DNA of 64,000 bases from Pisolithus tinctorius (Eukaryota; Basidiomycota; Agaricomycetes; Boletales; Pisolithaceae), in assembly GCA_024663395.1 (NCBI GenBank), contig JANFAH010000004.1:620001-684000 (forward strand), written 5' to 3'. The notes under the pieces were generated by a model. That model worked only from the letters and a program-made list of their open reading frames with translations, ran no database searches and was not told where the DNA came from. Shown here piece after piece: positions 48,121 through 57,783 of the stretch (position 1 is the first letter of the stretch; every line of letters starts with the position of its first letter). The translations under genes were made by a program, and so were the position numbers.

Positions 48121-48281
48121 GTCGTGTGAGGGTACATTAATCCGAGTGCCGGTGTATTCCGAGGCATTGTCTGAATTTCAAGTACAACTGCTGGTCGTGT
48201 GAGGGTACATTAATCCGAGTGCCGGTGTATTCCGAGGCATTGTCTGAATTTCAAGTACAACTGCTGGTCGTGTGAGGGGAG
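48121..48281. repeat. 73-bp tandem direct repeat (2.2 copies)
   Basis: GTCGTGTGAGGGTACATTAA begins at 48121 and again at 48194, and a partial third copy (GTCGTGTGAGGG) starts at 48267. The first two copies are identical as far as I can read, so the duplication is recent or an assembly artefact. Confidence 0.9.
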
Positions 48282-48349
48282 TAAAGTTGTAGTGGGTTTT
48301 GAAATTCGGACGGACAACTGAGCCCGCGTTTCTCACGGCCTCTCTTCGT

Positions 48350-48600
48350 CCTGAATTGCACCCCAACTGGCTGAGGGAAGCAACACGTCGAGGCGCCGTC
48401 CTTGCTCCGCGAGTGAAGAGTATGTGGTCAAAGTTTTGATCCCTTTTATGGTGCCTTGTTTGGCTGGCGAAGTACGAGCGTTTTAGCCTTTTAGGAGCAC
48501 CATTTGGCAAATGTTGTCGAGAATACGGATCTCTGGGGTCCTGATGGCCAGCGTAACCCATTTGCGGCTGAACAGTAACTAAGTCAATTTATTGTCACCT
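48350..48600 (+). pseudogene. CYP63-like P450 relic, 5' segments with internal deletions
   Basis: Three P450 pieces are joined. CTGGCTGAGGG (exon 1) is fused to GAAGCAACACGTCGAGGCGC (further along exon 1), deleted at a shared GAGGG. The GAGCACCATTTGGCAAATG stretch (exon 2) is then fused to the late exon GGATCTCTGGGGTCCTGATGG. No protein can result. A downstream 3' piece lies at 48785-49000. Confidence 0.8.
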
Positions 48601-48607
48601 CTACCGA

Positions 48608-48771
48608 TAAGGTGGAGTGTCTAAAACGGCCGGCGGGACCGGCAGACTAGCGGGGGCCATAGTAGGCCACAGGGGAGCGTTGCTAGAGCGTTAACTACGC
48701 TAGAATAGTGCATCGTAGGGTAGATCCATCCCCACGCGTTTTAATTCAGACATTTTTTCTAATAAAAAAAA
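48608..48771 (+). mobile_element. LINE 3' end, second copy, inserted in the P450 relic
   Basis: CTAAAACGGCCGGCGGGA.CGG, GGCCACAGGGG and AGAATAGTGCA recur in the same order in the 3' untranslated region of the LINE at 19.6-20.9 kb (inverse strand). An AATAAAAAAAAG tail lies at 48761-48772. This is a severely 5'-truncated insertion of the same LINE family. It has diverged more, and no clear target duplication is visible. Confidence 0.75.
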
Positions 48772-48784
48772 GATGTACTTGTAG

Positions 48785-49000
48785 CTAAGATTCTCAATCC
48801 AGACCGCTTTTCGATGACCTTTCAACGCGGTTCCCAGAATTTATCTGGTTCAACAAGTGGGCGTCACGGTTTTGTAGTAACGGAGGTAATGTCGATGTGA
48901 GTTCTGGCTATCCCGGCTTCATTCAACAAAGAAAGTTGATCGTCTTCCTCGATCCAGGAGGGTCTATAGGTACGGATAGGGAAATGTAATGGTCAAGATA
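48785..49000 (+). pseudogene. CYP63-like P450 relic, 3' segments
   Basis: Continues the P450 relic beyond the LINE piece: AAGATTCTCAATCCAGACCGC corresponds to the AEIFDPDR exon. A deletion runs into the heme-loop exon (CGCGGTTCCCAGAATTTATCTGG, Cys codon TGT changed to TAT). The last-intron and final-exon remains (GAGGGTCTATAGGTACGGAT) follow, where the conserved Trp codon became a stop. Confidence 0.75.
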
Positions 49001-49432
49001 CTCAGGCGACAGTCGTCACCTTTGTAGCACATGTTGTATTTTGTCAAGCAATGGAAACTAATAGGATTAGAAATCTTTATATAGGAATTTCCAAATCTTG
49101 TTTTCGGCATTTGTCCATCACATTCGTCCTAATATTGTTCTGTCTTTATCGATGGTGGTTCTATTTGTTGCATTGTCGGGTATACGTTCTCAATCCGTTC
49201 TCTGTCCCCCTTGGCACGGTGGAGGCAGTTTATGGTGCTAGGCGTTAATTGGCATATTGACGCCAGGATAACCCTTATACTCGTATCGGCGAAAGGAGAA
49301 CGAGCCTGATTCGTACGTGAAGACACTCGCGACTAAATATAGAGTTAGAGCAAAATGGACGGTTGGAAGTCGCATCGAGGAGTACTTGTGAAATGACCTG
49401 GTGTAATCAGAGGTATGGTAATTTCATGACGG
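49001..49432. repeat. duplicated intergenic segment, copy 2
   Basis: Counterpart of 42421-42952, with the same order of shared blocks up to GTTAGACTGCCCAATA. The two segments prove that the pair P450 plus F-box-like gene was duplicated as a unit. Confidence 0.75.
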
Positions 49433-50413
49433 TTAGACTGCCCAATAGACACTGATCTTTGCCTTCTCCGCGTACATTTGCCACCCCGGGAATCTCGCAC
49501 TTGCCCACAGTACAATGCAATCTCCCACTTTCAGGTTACGCACGAAGCTCCCATCACCTGACAACCGACCTCGTCCGAGATCCTCGAGTGCGTGTTGATC
49601 CTCTGCAGAAATAGCCTCATCGATATAGCTCCACTCCACTGTATGGTGAGTTGTCTTGTACACCGCATTTAAGTTTCGCTGGAGCGATTTATCGTTTGAG
49701 ATGGAAGGGCGGATTTGTTCATTCTGGTGGAACTGCACAAGTAATTTCACGTCCCTGGTTGCTTGCAACTTCTTTGCGTCTGTAAACACGAGCAAAGACG
49801 GCCAGGAGATATTCGCGATACAAGCGATCTCCGGCTGTGGGGTCTCGAAGGAAGCGTCCCACCAGCTGGATGATCCGTTGTACGTTCCGCGGTCTAAGGC
49901 GCTGGAGGACCAGCCCTGGTCGTGGCTCCACAACTCAAACACGATCCGGCGGCATGGATGTAACCTGTGGTATAAGGAGAGGTTACTCCTTTCTAGGCCT
50001 GCGCCGAGGAGAATTTCCTTGGGTTCTTGAGGAGAAAAGACGAAATCACCTTCGGTTCCGGGCATTGCAAGGGGGAGTGTGCGCATATACATGCGATCCG
50101 CTGAGTACCGACTGTCTGCACAAGCAGGGTATTTTACTGTGACCGTGCTGTGGGTCCAGTACCAAGCTTCGTCTAAGATTTTGTCGACAAGCTCATAGGG
50201 AAGGCGTAGTAGAAAATAAGATCGAACAGTGAGGATGTCTGGAACTGTTGGCTGGTATGTCCCCGTCGGGTTAGGTTGGAGCAAACTGGTAGAGTTAGGC
50301 GCTTGGGGTCTGAGAGGAGCGGTCGGGACGATTAACTTCGGGACAATACTGGACTTACGCCGGACGAGTCGAACTATTTTCGGAGTTGCGCTCGACAACC
50401 TGTCTGTCGGCAT
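49433..50413 (-). CDS. unnamed F-box-like gene family, copy 3 (intact)
   Basis: A single open frame of 326 aa from ATG 50413 (MPTDRLSSATPKIVRLVRR) to the stop at 49433. It is the only undamaged member in the window. A basic, Pro-rich N terminus (residues 1-55) precedes LPYELVDKILDEAWYW (about residue 80), reminiscent of an F-box/LRR-like helix start. The remainder is a likely beta-rich domain with LERSNLSLYHRLHPCRRIVFE, WSHDQGWSS and NLKVGDCIVLWASARFPGW. It ends QMYAEKAKISVYWAV. No signal peptide or membrane segment. The C-terminal GDxIxxxAxAxFPGW pattern occurs, as I recall, in uncharacterised basidiomycete proteins, so function is open. A GTAAGT within codons 22-24 is conserved in all three copies, but splicing there would break the frame. 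Confidence 0.65.
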   Translation of the reverse strand: MPTDRLSSATPKIVRLVRRKSSIVPKLIVPTAPLRPQAPNSTSLLQPNPTGTYQPTVPDILTVRSYFLLRLPYELVDKILDEAWYWTHSTVTVKYPACADSRYSADRMYMRTLPLAMPGTEGDFVFSPQEPKEILLGAGLERSNLSLYHRLHPCRRIVFELWSHDQGWSSSALDRGTYNGSSSWWDASFETPQPEIACIANISWPSLLVFTDAKKLQATRDVKLLVQFHQNEQIRPSISNDKSLQRNLNAVYKTTHHTVEWSYIDEAISAEDQHALEDLGRGRLSGDGSFVRNLKVGDCIVLWASARFPGWQMYAEKAKISVYWAV

Positions 50414-50654
50414 TGGTTTTTCCAACCATTGGGAGTGACAATAGCGAGGAAAGGAACGAAAGGTTCGGGAGAAAGCGCAGCTTGGACGGGAGCGACGGCG
50501 GCGTTATAACGTCAGGTATCCAGGGAATCCGCGGAGAAACGACGTCGCAAAATTATAGGAAGCCCGTTCCCTGATGGATGGAATCAGCGGTCCATGGAAG
50601 CTGTCCGGACAGATTTTTATCCGCCAGGCAGGATAGGCTGAACGGAACACCATG

Positions 50655-51105
50655 CAGCGTTTCAGCGACGTGAGTCAAGAACGAGAACGTGAGACACACA
50701 GCTGACATCACCTCAATGGTGTGTGGAGCACGAACAAGAACCATAACAGTGTTATAACCATATCAACGAATCAGAAGGCGAGGGATGAGATAGGAGTTGA
50801 TGTCCTGAGCCCAGAAATTCCCCGTAAACACGAATCACCATGGAAGTGACTTGTGATTAGAAGGTCGTCCGCAGCGACGGCTGTTGGATGTGCCTGCGTC
50901 CGAGCACTCCGCCGACAACTCAAAGCACGTAGGGGCGACCAACATCGAGAAGTTCAAGTCATTGGACATGCTCGAAAGTGTGACAAACCAGGATAAACCG
51001 GTGGTTTGCATAATTGCCACTACCTAGCCCAACACAAGAACATGTGCTGGATCGAACCACTTTACACTGGCAGTTTTCCCGCATGAGCAACCTTTCAAGG
51101 CAGTC
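50655..51105. repeat. intergenic module, third copy
   Basis: Matches the 44.1-45.0 kb module, including GTGTGTGGA.CACGAA.AAGAACCATA, CCAGAAATTCC, AATTGCCACTACCTAGCCCAAC and AACCTTTCAAGG. No gene is recognised. Confidence 0.7.
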
Positions 51106-51392
51106 CAGGTCTGGGACAACCCTTGGCCCTTGAAGATCGCTGCGGTCCGAAGGTTCCTGTCAGACAAATGGGGAATGGAGGCGGGAAGAAATCGTGGGAG
51201 CGTGTTGGTCGTTTACTAGGACATGCGGTACCACTGCGGTTTCTGCAGTGGCGCACACGCGGTCTGGTTGTACTACCACGATCAAATGGTTGATGAGTCG
51301 CAGCACGACACACCTTCAACTTGCCATGTAGCTTGACCTGTAAAAGGGGCCTCGGGGCGTCTGTCAGCCTCTGCTCCTCGTCAAGACCAATT

Positions 51393-51655
51393 ATGGTGGG
51401 GACCCCTCCACATCGTCTACATCGCAAGTCGAATTCCTGGCCTAGTCCGTCCTGCAACCCTCGCCTATGTTGCCTCTAATGTCTGAGCAATGCTCTTCGA
51501 GGAGCCAGACTCCCGCTGGCTGAGGGTCTCCGCGTATCTATTTTCCATCTCAGCAACGGCATGCAGCATCTACATCTACGTACGTGACAGGATGGAAGCA
51601 ACGCGTCGATGCGCTGTCCTAGACCTGCAAGTGAATGGTATGTGGTCTGATGGCC
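51393..51655 (+). pseudogene. CYP63-like P450 relic, exon 1 only
   Basis: Begins ATGGTGGGGACCCCTCCAC, preceded by the family leader (GTCTGTCAGCCTCTGCTCCT) and a TGTAAAAGG box. It retains the trans-membrane exon region (TGGCTGAGGGTCTCCGCGTAT). A deletion near codon 7, a TGA at about 51483 and further indels break it. Similarity ends about 51655. No other exons follow. Confidence 0.8.
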
Positions 51656-51769
51656 TGGCAGGACAGCCTGAACGAAACACTATATCGCTCGAGCCACGTG
51701 GTTCGAATTGGGTAGGGGGACTACCTGGCATGCACGGAGAATGGAATCCGCGCAGCACATTATCTCAAC

Positions 51770-52180
51770 CTGGTGTGTGAAATACGGGAAAGACCTACAA
51801 GAGTGTCACAACCAAATGAATGAATCAGAAGGAGAGAAACAATCCCATCTCATCAAAATCCGCGAGGGCAGTTAACGAATCCATGATGTCAGCGGCGTTC
51901 CAGGCCCGAGAAGTTCGCCGTACATACAAATGGCCGTCGCGAAAGTTACTTGCGATTGGATTCTGTCACTTATCTGAGTCCTGTCGACCAAAAACTACCC
52001 ACATTGGCTGCTGATAACTGCTGAATCTACATGAGTGCGTCGATGATTCAAAGCTATTCGAAGGTGTGACGAACCAGCAACGTAATTTCCACTGGTCGGA
52101 CCTATCTCAACACAGGATGTGCCCATTGCTTTGCACCTGAAGGTTTCCTGCGGGAGATGCAACGTTTCGAGGGTCCGGGG
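51770..52180. repeat. intergenic module, fourth copy
   Basis: Shared blocks: GTGTGTGAAATACG, ATGAATCAGAAGGAGAGA, ACTTGCGATTGG, GCTGCTGATAACTGCTGAATC, TAATTTCCACTGG and AACGTTTCGAGGGTCCGGGG. It lies between a P450 relic and P450 copy 4. The rest up to 52720 shows no gene. Confidence 0.6.
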
Positions 52181-52720
52181 CGAACGTCGCGACATTCGAG
52201 CATGGCACGGCCTACCAACAAGAGTCCCAAGTATAGACAGCTGTACAAGTTCCACCTCACGATTGTGGGACCTACTACATATACATACACCTACATTGAA
52301 AGCGACCGTGTCCAGGAGACGGGCCAAAATTACCTAGCTCTACAACGCCAGGCCCATAATAAGAGCTCGGTATAATTGTGATCATAGTAATCATGATCCT
52401 GTCGGATGAAGGGAGATGCGGAGCCAAACTACACACCACAACGGTGTGCTTCCATCTACGAATGTCCGTTACTGTCATAGACTATGATCCACAGCGGGAC
52501 ACAGGTCAACCCTTCATAAATCGTTACCGTCAGTGACTAGCTTGCAGACCTCGGGCTATTACGCACTGAGTACTGATTACATAGTACATAGTAATCTGGT
52601 GGTATTGTGATAGGGAATGTAAGTCGCGCCACTGGGACACACCTTCAACTCACGATGACCTATACAAGTACAAGGCGTCTCTGAGCGTCTGTCTGCTTCT
52701 GCTCTTCGTGAAGAACAGCC

Positions 52721-55402
52721 ATGGTTGGGATCCCTCCAGGCTTCATCTACATTGCATGTCAACTTCATCGCCTTGTCCGTCCTCTTGCTCTCGCCTATAC
52801 GGGCTTTAGCATCTGGACAGTTCTGTTCGAGGAGCCAGCCCCCCACTGGCTGAGGGTTTCTGCGTATCTATTCTCCATCCCCATAGTAGCGGCATGCGGC
52901 GTCCTCTACACCTACCTACGTGACAGGAGGGAAGCAGCACGTCGAGGCGCTGCCCTTGCCCCGCGAGTGAAGAGTATATGGCCTGGTAGCCTCGATATCA
53001 TTCTCTCAATCACTCAGGACTTTCGGGATGCGCATATCGGTATGGCAGCACGGTGTCGTGTCTCTTGATTGCGTTCATGGTGGCTTTTGGCTGACGAAAC
53101 ACGATTTAGGATCACCGTTTGACCGATATTGTGAAGAGTATGGCCCCGTCGTCAATGTCAGGATCATGTTCGAGGATCAGGTTAGACTTCTTTTCAGGTT
53201 CAGCCAATTTATCTGAAGTTGGGGATAGATTTTGACGACAGAACCCGAACATATCAAAGTATGGCACCTTATCCTCACATAAGCGTCGTGCTGAGCAGCT
53301 ACCATCAGGCAGTTCTTTCTACGCAGTTCAATTCATTTGAGAAAGGCTTGTTGCTTCCTATGTCAACTAAAGTGCCTTTTTTTATACAGCAGTCCCAGGT
53401 CCGGTGCTCTGGGACCAACTAAGCGCTCTACTTGGAACCGGAGTATTCAACTCGGACGGTACACTTCTTCTGCATTTTCCCAATCCACACCCGCTGACGT
53501 CTTTACTCGGTTTGGAATGCAGGCGAAACATGGAAGTAAGCGCGTTAACTCCATTGGCATAGATTATCACTTGCAGATAATGAACTAGGTTCCATCGCTC
53601 GATGACACGTCCATTCTTCAGCAAGGATCGGATTAGTCACTTTGATATATTCGAAAAACATGCCGAAGATGCTCTCAACCAAGCAAAAGCCAGACTACGA
53701 GAGGGCTACCCCGTGAATTTCCAAGTACGTGATACCGTAGGTCAGGAGTTACCTCACTGACCAGCCACTAATGCAAGGATATGATCTGTCGGTTCACCCT
53801 TGATTCGGCAACTGAATTTTTGTTGGGGGAATGTGTTCGTTCGCTCTCCGCTGGACTGGTCTATCCAAAGAATTCGCTGCCAGGGCAAGACAAGGATTAT
53901 AAAAATCACCCGTCCAACGTTTTCGCCCGTGCGTTCCTCAACGCGCAAACGAATGCTGCGCTCAGGAGTCGTCTCGGATCATTTTGGCGGTTGGCTGAGT
54001 TCTGGGGTGACTGCATCAAGAAGGAAATGGAAGTCTGCCACAGATTTATCGACCCCATCCTCAAGGAAGCCCTGGCAACAAGGAGATCAATGAACGAGAG
54101 AAAACAATCTACAGGACAGGCACGCACCAAGGAGAAAGGGGTTCTTGAGGATACATTACTTGGACATCTTATTAACTGCACTGACGGCAAGACATTTATT
54201 TATTCCCCCCTCTCGGACTTACACTCAACAATCTGTTACAGATCCCACCGTCATTAGGGATGAGATCGTGAACATCTTGATAGCAGCGCGTGATACCGTA
54301 AGTTACCTGGTTCATCATCCTCTTTGTTCGTTCAGTCCGAGTTGCCAGACGGCGTCTACCTTGACCTTCCTGGTCTACATGCTCTCTCAACACCCAGTCA
54401 TTCTGAAGCGGCTTCGTGCGGAGGTTGTCAGCACGGTTGGGAGTTGCAGAAAACCCACTAACGATGACGTGCGAGACATGAAGTATATGCGAGCTGTCAT
54501 CAATGGTGTGTTATGTCGTTGTTTCGCGAGGGACAGTTGTCATATCCCGATGCACAGAAACTCTTCGTTTGTATCCTCCAGTGTAAATTGCCTGCTGGTC
54601 GTTTGATCCTTTTTTCTGATGACTTTTTTTTTCTCAGCCCCTTCAACGTTAGGTTAGATTTAACTGATGTGATCAGTGCTCTAATCGTGCGCGCCTGACA
54701 TGTTTTCTGCATTGTAGGACAAGTGTAGGAGCTGTGACATTACCTGGCGCGAATGGGGGTCTGCCTATCTATGTCCCACCCAAGACGCGGTCGGTGTTGC
54801 ACCCACTCGGGTACGTGTGATCTACTGACACACGACAGAACCCCGTATTCTGTGCTCTTTATGCATCGTCGAAAAGATCTCTGGGGTCCTGACGGTCAGC
54901 GTGCCCCATTTACCGCTGAATAGCAACTGGGACTGATGAACTCACAGCTGAAATTTTCGATCCAGACCGCTTCCTTGATGAACGATTGAAGTATCTAACG
55001 TCGAATCCGTTCATCTTTCTCCCCTTTAATGCAGGTCCGCGAATTTGTCTAGGTCAACAAGTGAGTCTTCTGTTTGGTTTTAACGTTTGTGATGTTGATC
55101 GGAACCTGCAGTTTGCATACAACGAAATGTTGTTTTTCCTCGTCTGCCTATTGCAAAGATTCTCTTCCATCACATTGGCAGAAGATGTCCAGACCCGACC
55201 TTCTGCAGGCTGGACCGAAGGAACAGGTCGCCATTCACAGGAAAAAGTGGTCATCAAGCATCACCTTACCTTGTATGTGGAGGTGGGTACAGGCTATTCC
55301 AGTTTCATACAACAAAGACAGTTGATCGTTGTGGCGTTTTTCTTCATCTAGGAGGGTTTATGGGTACGAATGGAGGAAGCTGGCGACGCTGAGATTACAT
55401 GA
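52721..55402 (+). CDS. cytochrome P450, CYP63-like, copy 4
   Basis: Seventeen-exon plan with all exons present, from [15 protein letters not shown] to [14 protein letters not shown] (stop 55400-55402). Key parts: [79 protein letters not shown]. Two introns have GC donors. One after CTD (GACG|GCAAGA) is shared with copies 1-3. The other, after FNSFEK (AAAG|GCTTGT), is private and has a weak context. If it is not spliced the frame is lost, so this copy may be poorly expressed. The [13 protein letters not shown] region has diverged from the otherwise conserved AVWPGVNGG. Confidence 0.82.
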
Positions 55403-57783
55403 TGTTGGATATCAGCCAAGAATGTATAGAACCACCTGCTAGTGATAGACAACATTCTGGCATCAAACGTACTCTGTCAAAATCTCAGTATTCCAGGAGT
55501 TATTCCACACAACACTACAGTTGCACTGCAGGGAGTAAATCCACCGTTACGCATGCAGTGCACTGCATAATACACAAGTTGCCTCGAGGGGAGGTAACAG
55601 GTACTTCTCCACAATGTAGGCGAGGTCCCCGACGGCAACGCCCCCTGTCGACCGTGACAGATATCGGTCCCACGACTCCGCAGTAATACCAACGAATTGG
55701 CCCATGGGAGAGCAGGAGCAGGAGGGAGCAGAGGAGGCATGGCGGCCGTAGAGACCAGGAAAGCGGCGCAGGGCTCTAGTTTGAATAGCCGATATATAAT
55801 CGTGGGCTCACAGGTCAGAATGTGAATTGGAAAAAAGGGAAGAACGTTTTGCGCGCGAAGGAATTAGCATTTAACCGTCGTCAAGGAGTCGAACCTCAAT
55901 TATATTCTGGTGTCCGCCCGATAGTAACGTAGCTACCACGCAGCACTTCCTACATACCATGCTATCGTTGTTTCTAGGGTTGTTCACAGGTAGCACCGTC
56001 GGAGAGCAAACACCGTACCCAAAGCAGCACGGGTTGACACCGACTCGTCCGACTCGCAGGCAGTGCAGTCAAAGAGTGTCATTCTACATTCGTTGAGAGG
56101 TTATGTTGACTAGCTAAGAACTGTTGGAAGGAAAGAAATAGACAAAGCACGCAGATTGGCGAGCACCAGCTCTTTCTGCGCTGCTAAGTTTGAAATATCA
56201 ACACTCAACGTTCAGTTAGTTATGACTAGAGGGCTTACCTAGCTCTCCATGGCGGTCCATCGGTACTTGGTAGGTGGGAAGTCAGAGTTCTTGAGGAGGG
56301 AGAAGTGTGGCACATTCGCATGGGACGAGTTTTCTCTGGTTTGGTAGTGCCTTTGGTTGGGAGCAAGTGCACCGTCAATGGCAAGAAGATCATCCTTGCA
56401 CCTGTAGCTTGAGAGGGGTGATCATATGCACAGATCGCGATCTCTTGACTGACCCGACGAGTTCGGGTTCGTTTTCTACCTTCATTTAGGCGGCTTTTTC
56501 ATCGTTTGTTCTGCCCCTGCAGGCCCAAAACCTGCACGTAGCTTAGGAAACGCAACAAAGCGGGCTCGATCATTTGGCTTTTCTTGACTTCCGACGCTGT
56601 GTCGATTTGAGATTCGTCACAAGACATTAAAGCTGCTCGGTGGATCCGCAGTCAGGATCGAGCTGTGCTCCTTGCGGAGTGTACAATTCAGAGGAGCTTT
56701 ATTCCGAATGTATAGAGCTTGAATTCTATCCCGTAGTTCGTGGAGTCATCGCCATTTCGAGTCAAGGAGTCTGTGTGAACATAGCTCATAATAATGACTT
56801 CCAGATTAGACAGCTTACAAAGCAAGTACGTCACTCTGCCTCAACCTTCCCCAGCCCAGACGTGCAGCACTCGCTGGTTTTCTCCGCAGGGGGCGAAATC
56901 ATCCACTGTAAGTGTGATCTGGTTCGTATTGAGTAAACAAAAACTAGGGCTGTACGTGGGTAAGGGTAACAGCGTGGTATCTTGGCCACAGATATGGCGG
57001 GTACGGGTGTCCGTGCCAACATCATAAACCGCACCCGTTGTGTACGGGTTTTCGCAGGTAAGCCCATGAATGATTCACTAGTTCATGGACAACGTTTTCA
57101 GGACATCTAAGCTGATCAAGTTTGACTTTGACTTTGCGGGTTGCATTATCGCAACAGCTTTAACACACTAAGAAGAGAAATGACAAGCTTAGGGCTACCG
57201 GAGCCCACGTCGTCATGCCCTACTCCGATTTGTTTCTCAGCCTCAAAGACTACATCCGAAGGCCCTGTAGCATGTGACTATCATCGGCCCTTATGCTTCT
57301 TCGCAGAAGATCAAAACCGTCGGCACCCCCTTCCTGACAGATCTGATCATTTGTGATGATGCACACGGAGCCTCGCAGGCCACTAACCCAGATCGCACTG
57401 ACGACAGTGCAACTACCACTAATGAGGGATGATGGGGATGTGCACGCACTGTTTGGAAACTCGAGAAGGCTCGACCCGATGGCTCCAACATCCCAAGACT
57501 GGGCTGTTTGCATAATGAATTACTCGCCCTTCCACTTGATGCCCGCCACATCCATTTATTTAAATTTTCCCTCCCTTCATAACGAATGCGGTTAAATCTT
57601 TAAACATCGTCGCTATCGGACCATCGTCAGCCTACTTTCGTCCCGGGATAACGCAGGATGGTGATCGGGGAGAAGAATGGATTTGCAGGGGTCGCAGCAG
57701 GACACACCTTCAACCCACATGACCTTTAGAATAAAAGGCGTCTCGGGGTGTCTGTCTGTTTCTGCTCTTCGTGAAGAACAGCC
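55403..57783. other. stretch without a recognised gene; P450 leader at right end
   Basis: About 55860-55945 on the minus strand contains a tRNA B-box-like GGTTCGACTCC, but no convincing tRNA fold (see rejected items). Frames at 56640 and 57141 lack motifs. The last 60 bases carry AGAATAAAAGGCGTC and the leader CTGTCTGTTTCTGCTCTTCG, shared with copy 4. Confidence 0.45.

Noticed and set aside
50340..50395. 49-nt intron in the unnamed family starting at the conserved GTAAGT
   Set aside because: Removing 49 nt shifts the frame out of the conserved downstream protein in all copies, so the frame is read through.
55873..55945. Possible tRNA on the minus strand (GGTTCGACTCC B-box and a TGGTAGCTACG A-box-like string)
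   Set aside because: The T-arm pairs only with wobble, the acceptor strands do not pair well and no plausible anticodon loop emerges. At most it is a decayed tRNA or a tRNA-derived repeat.
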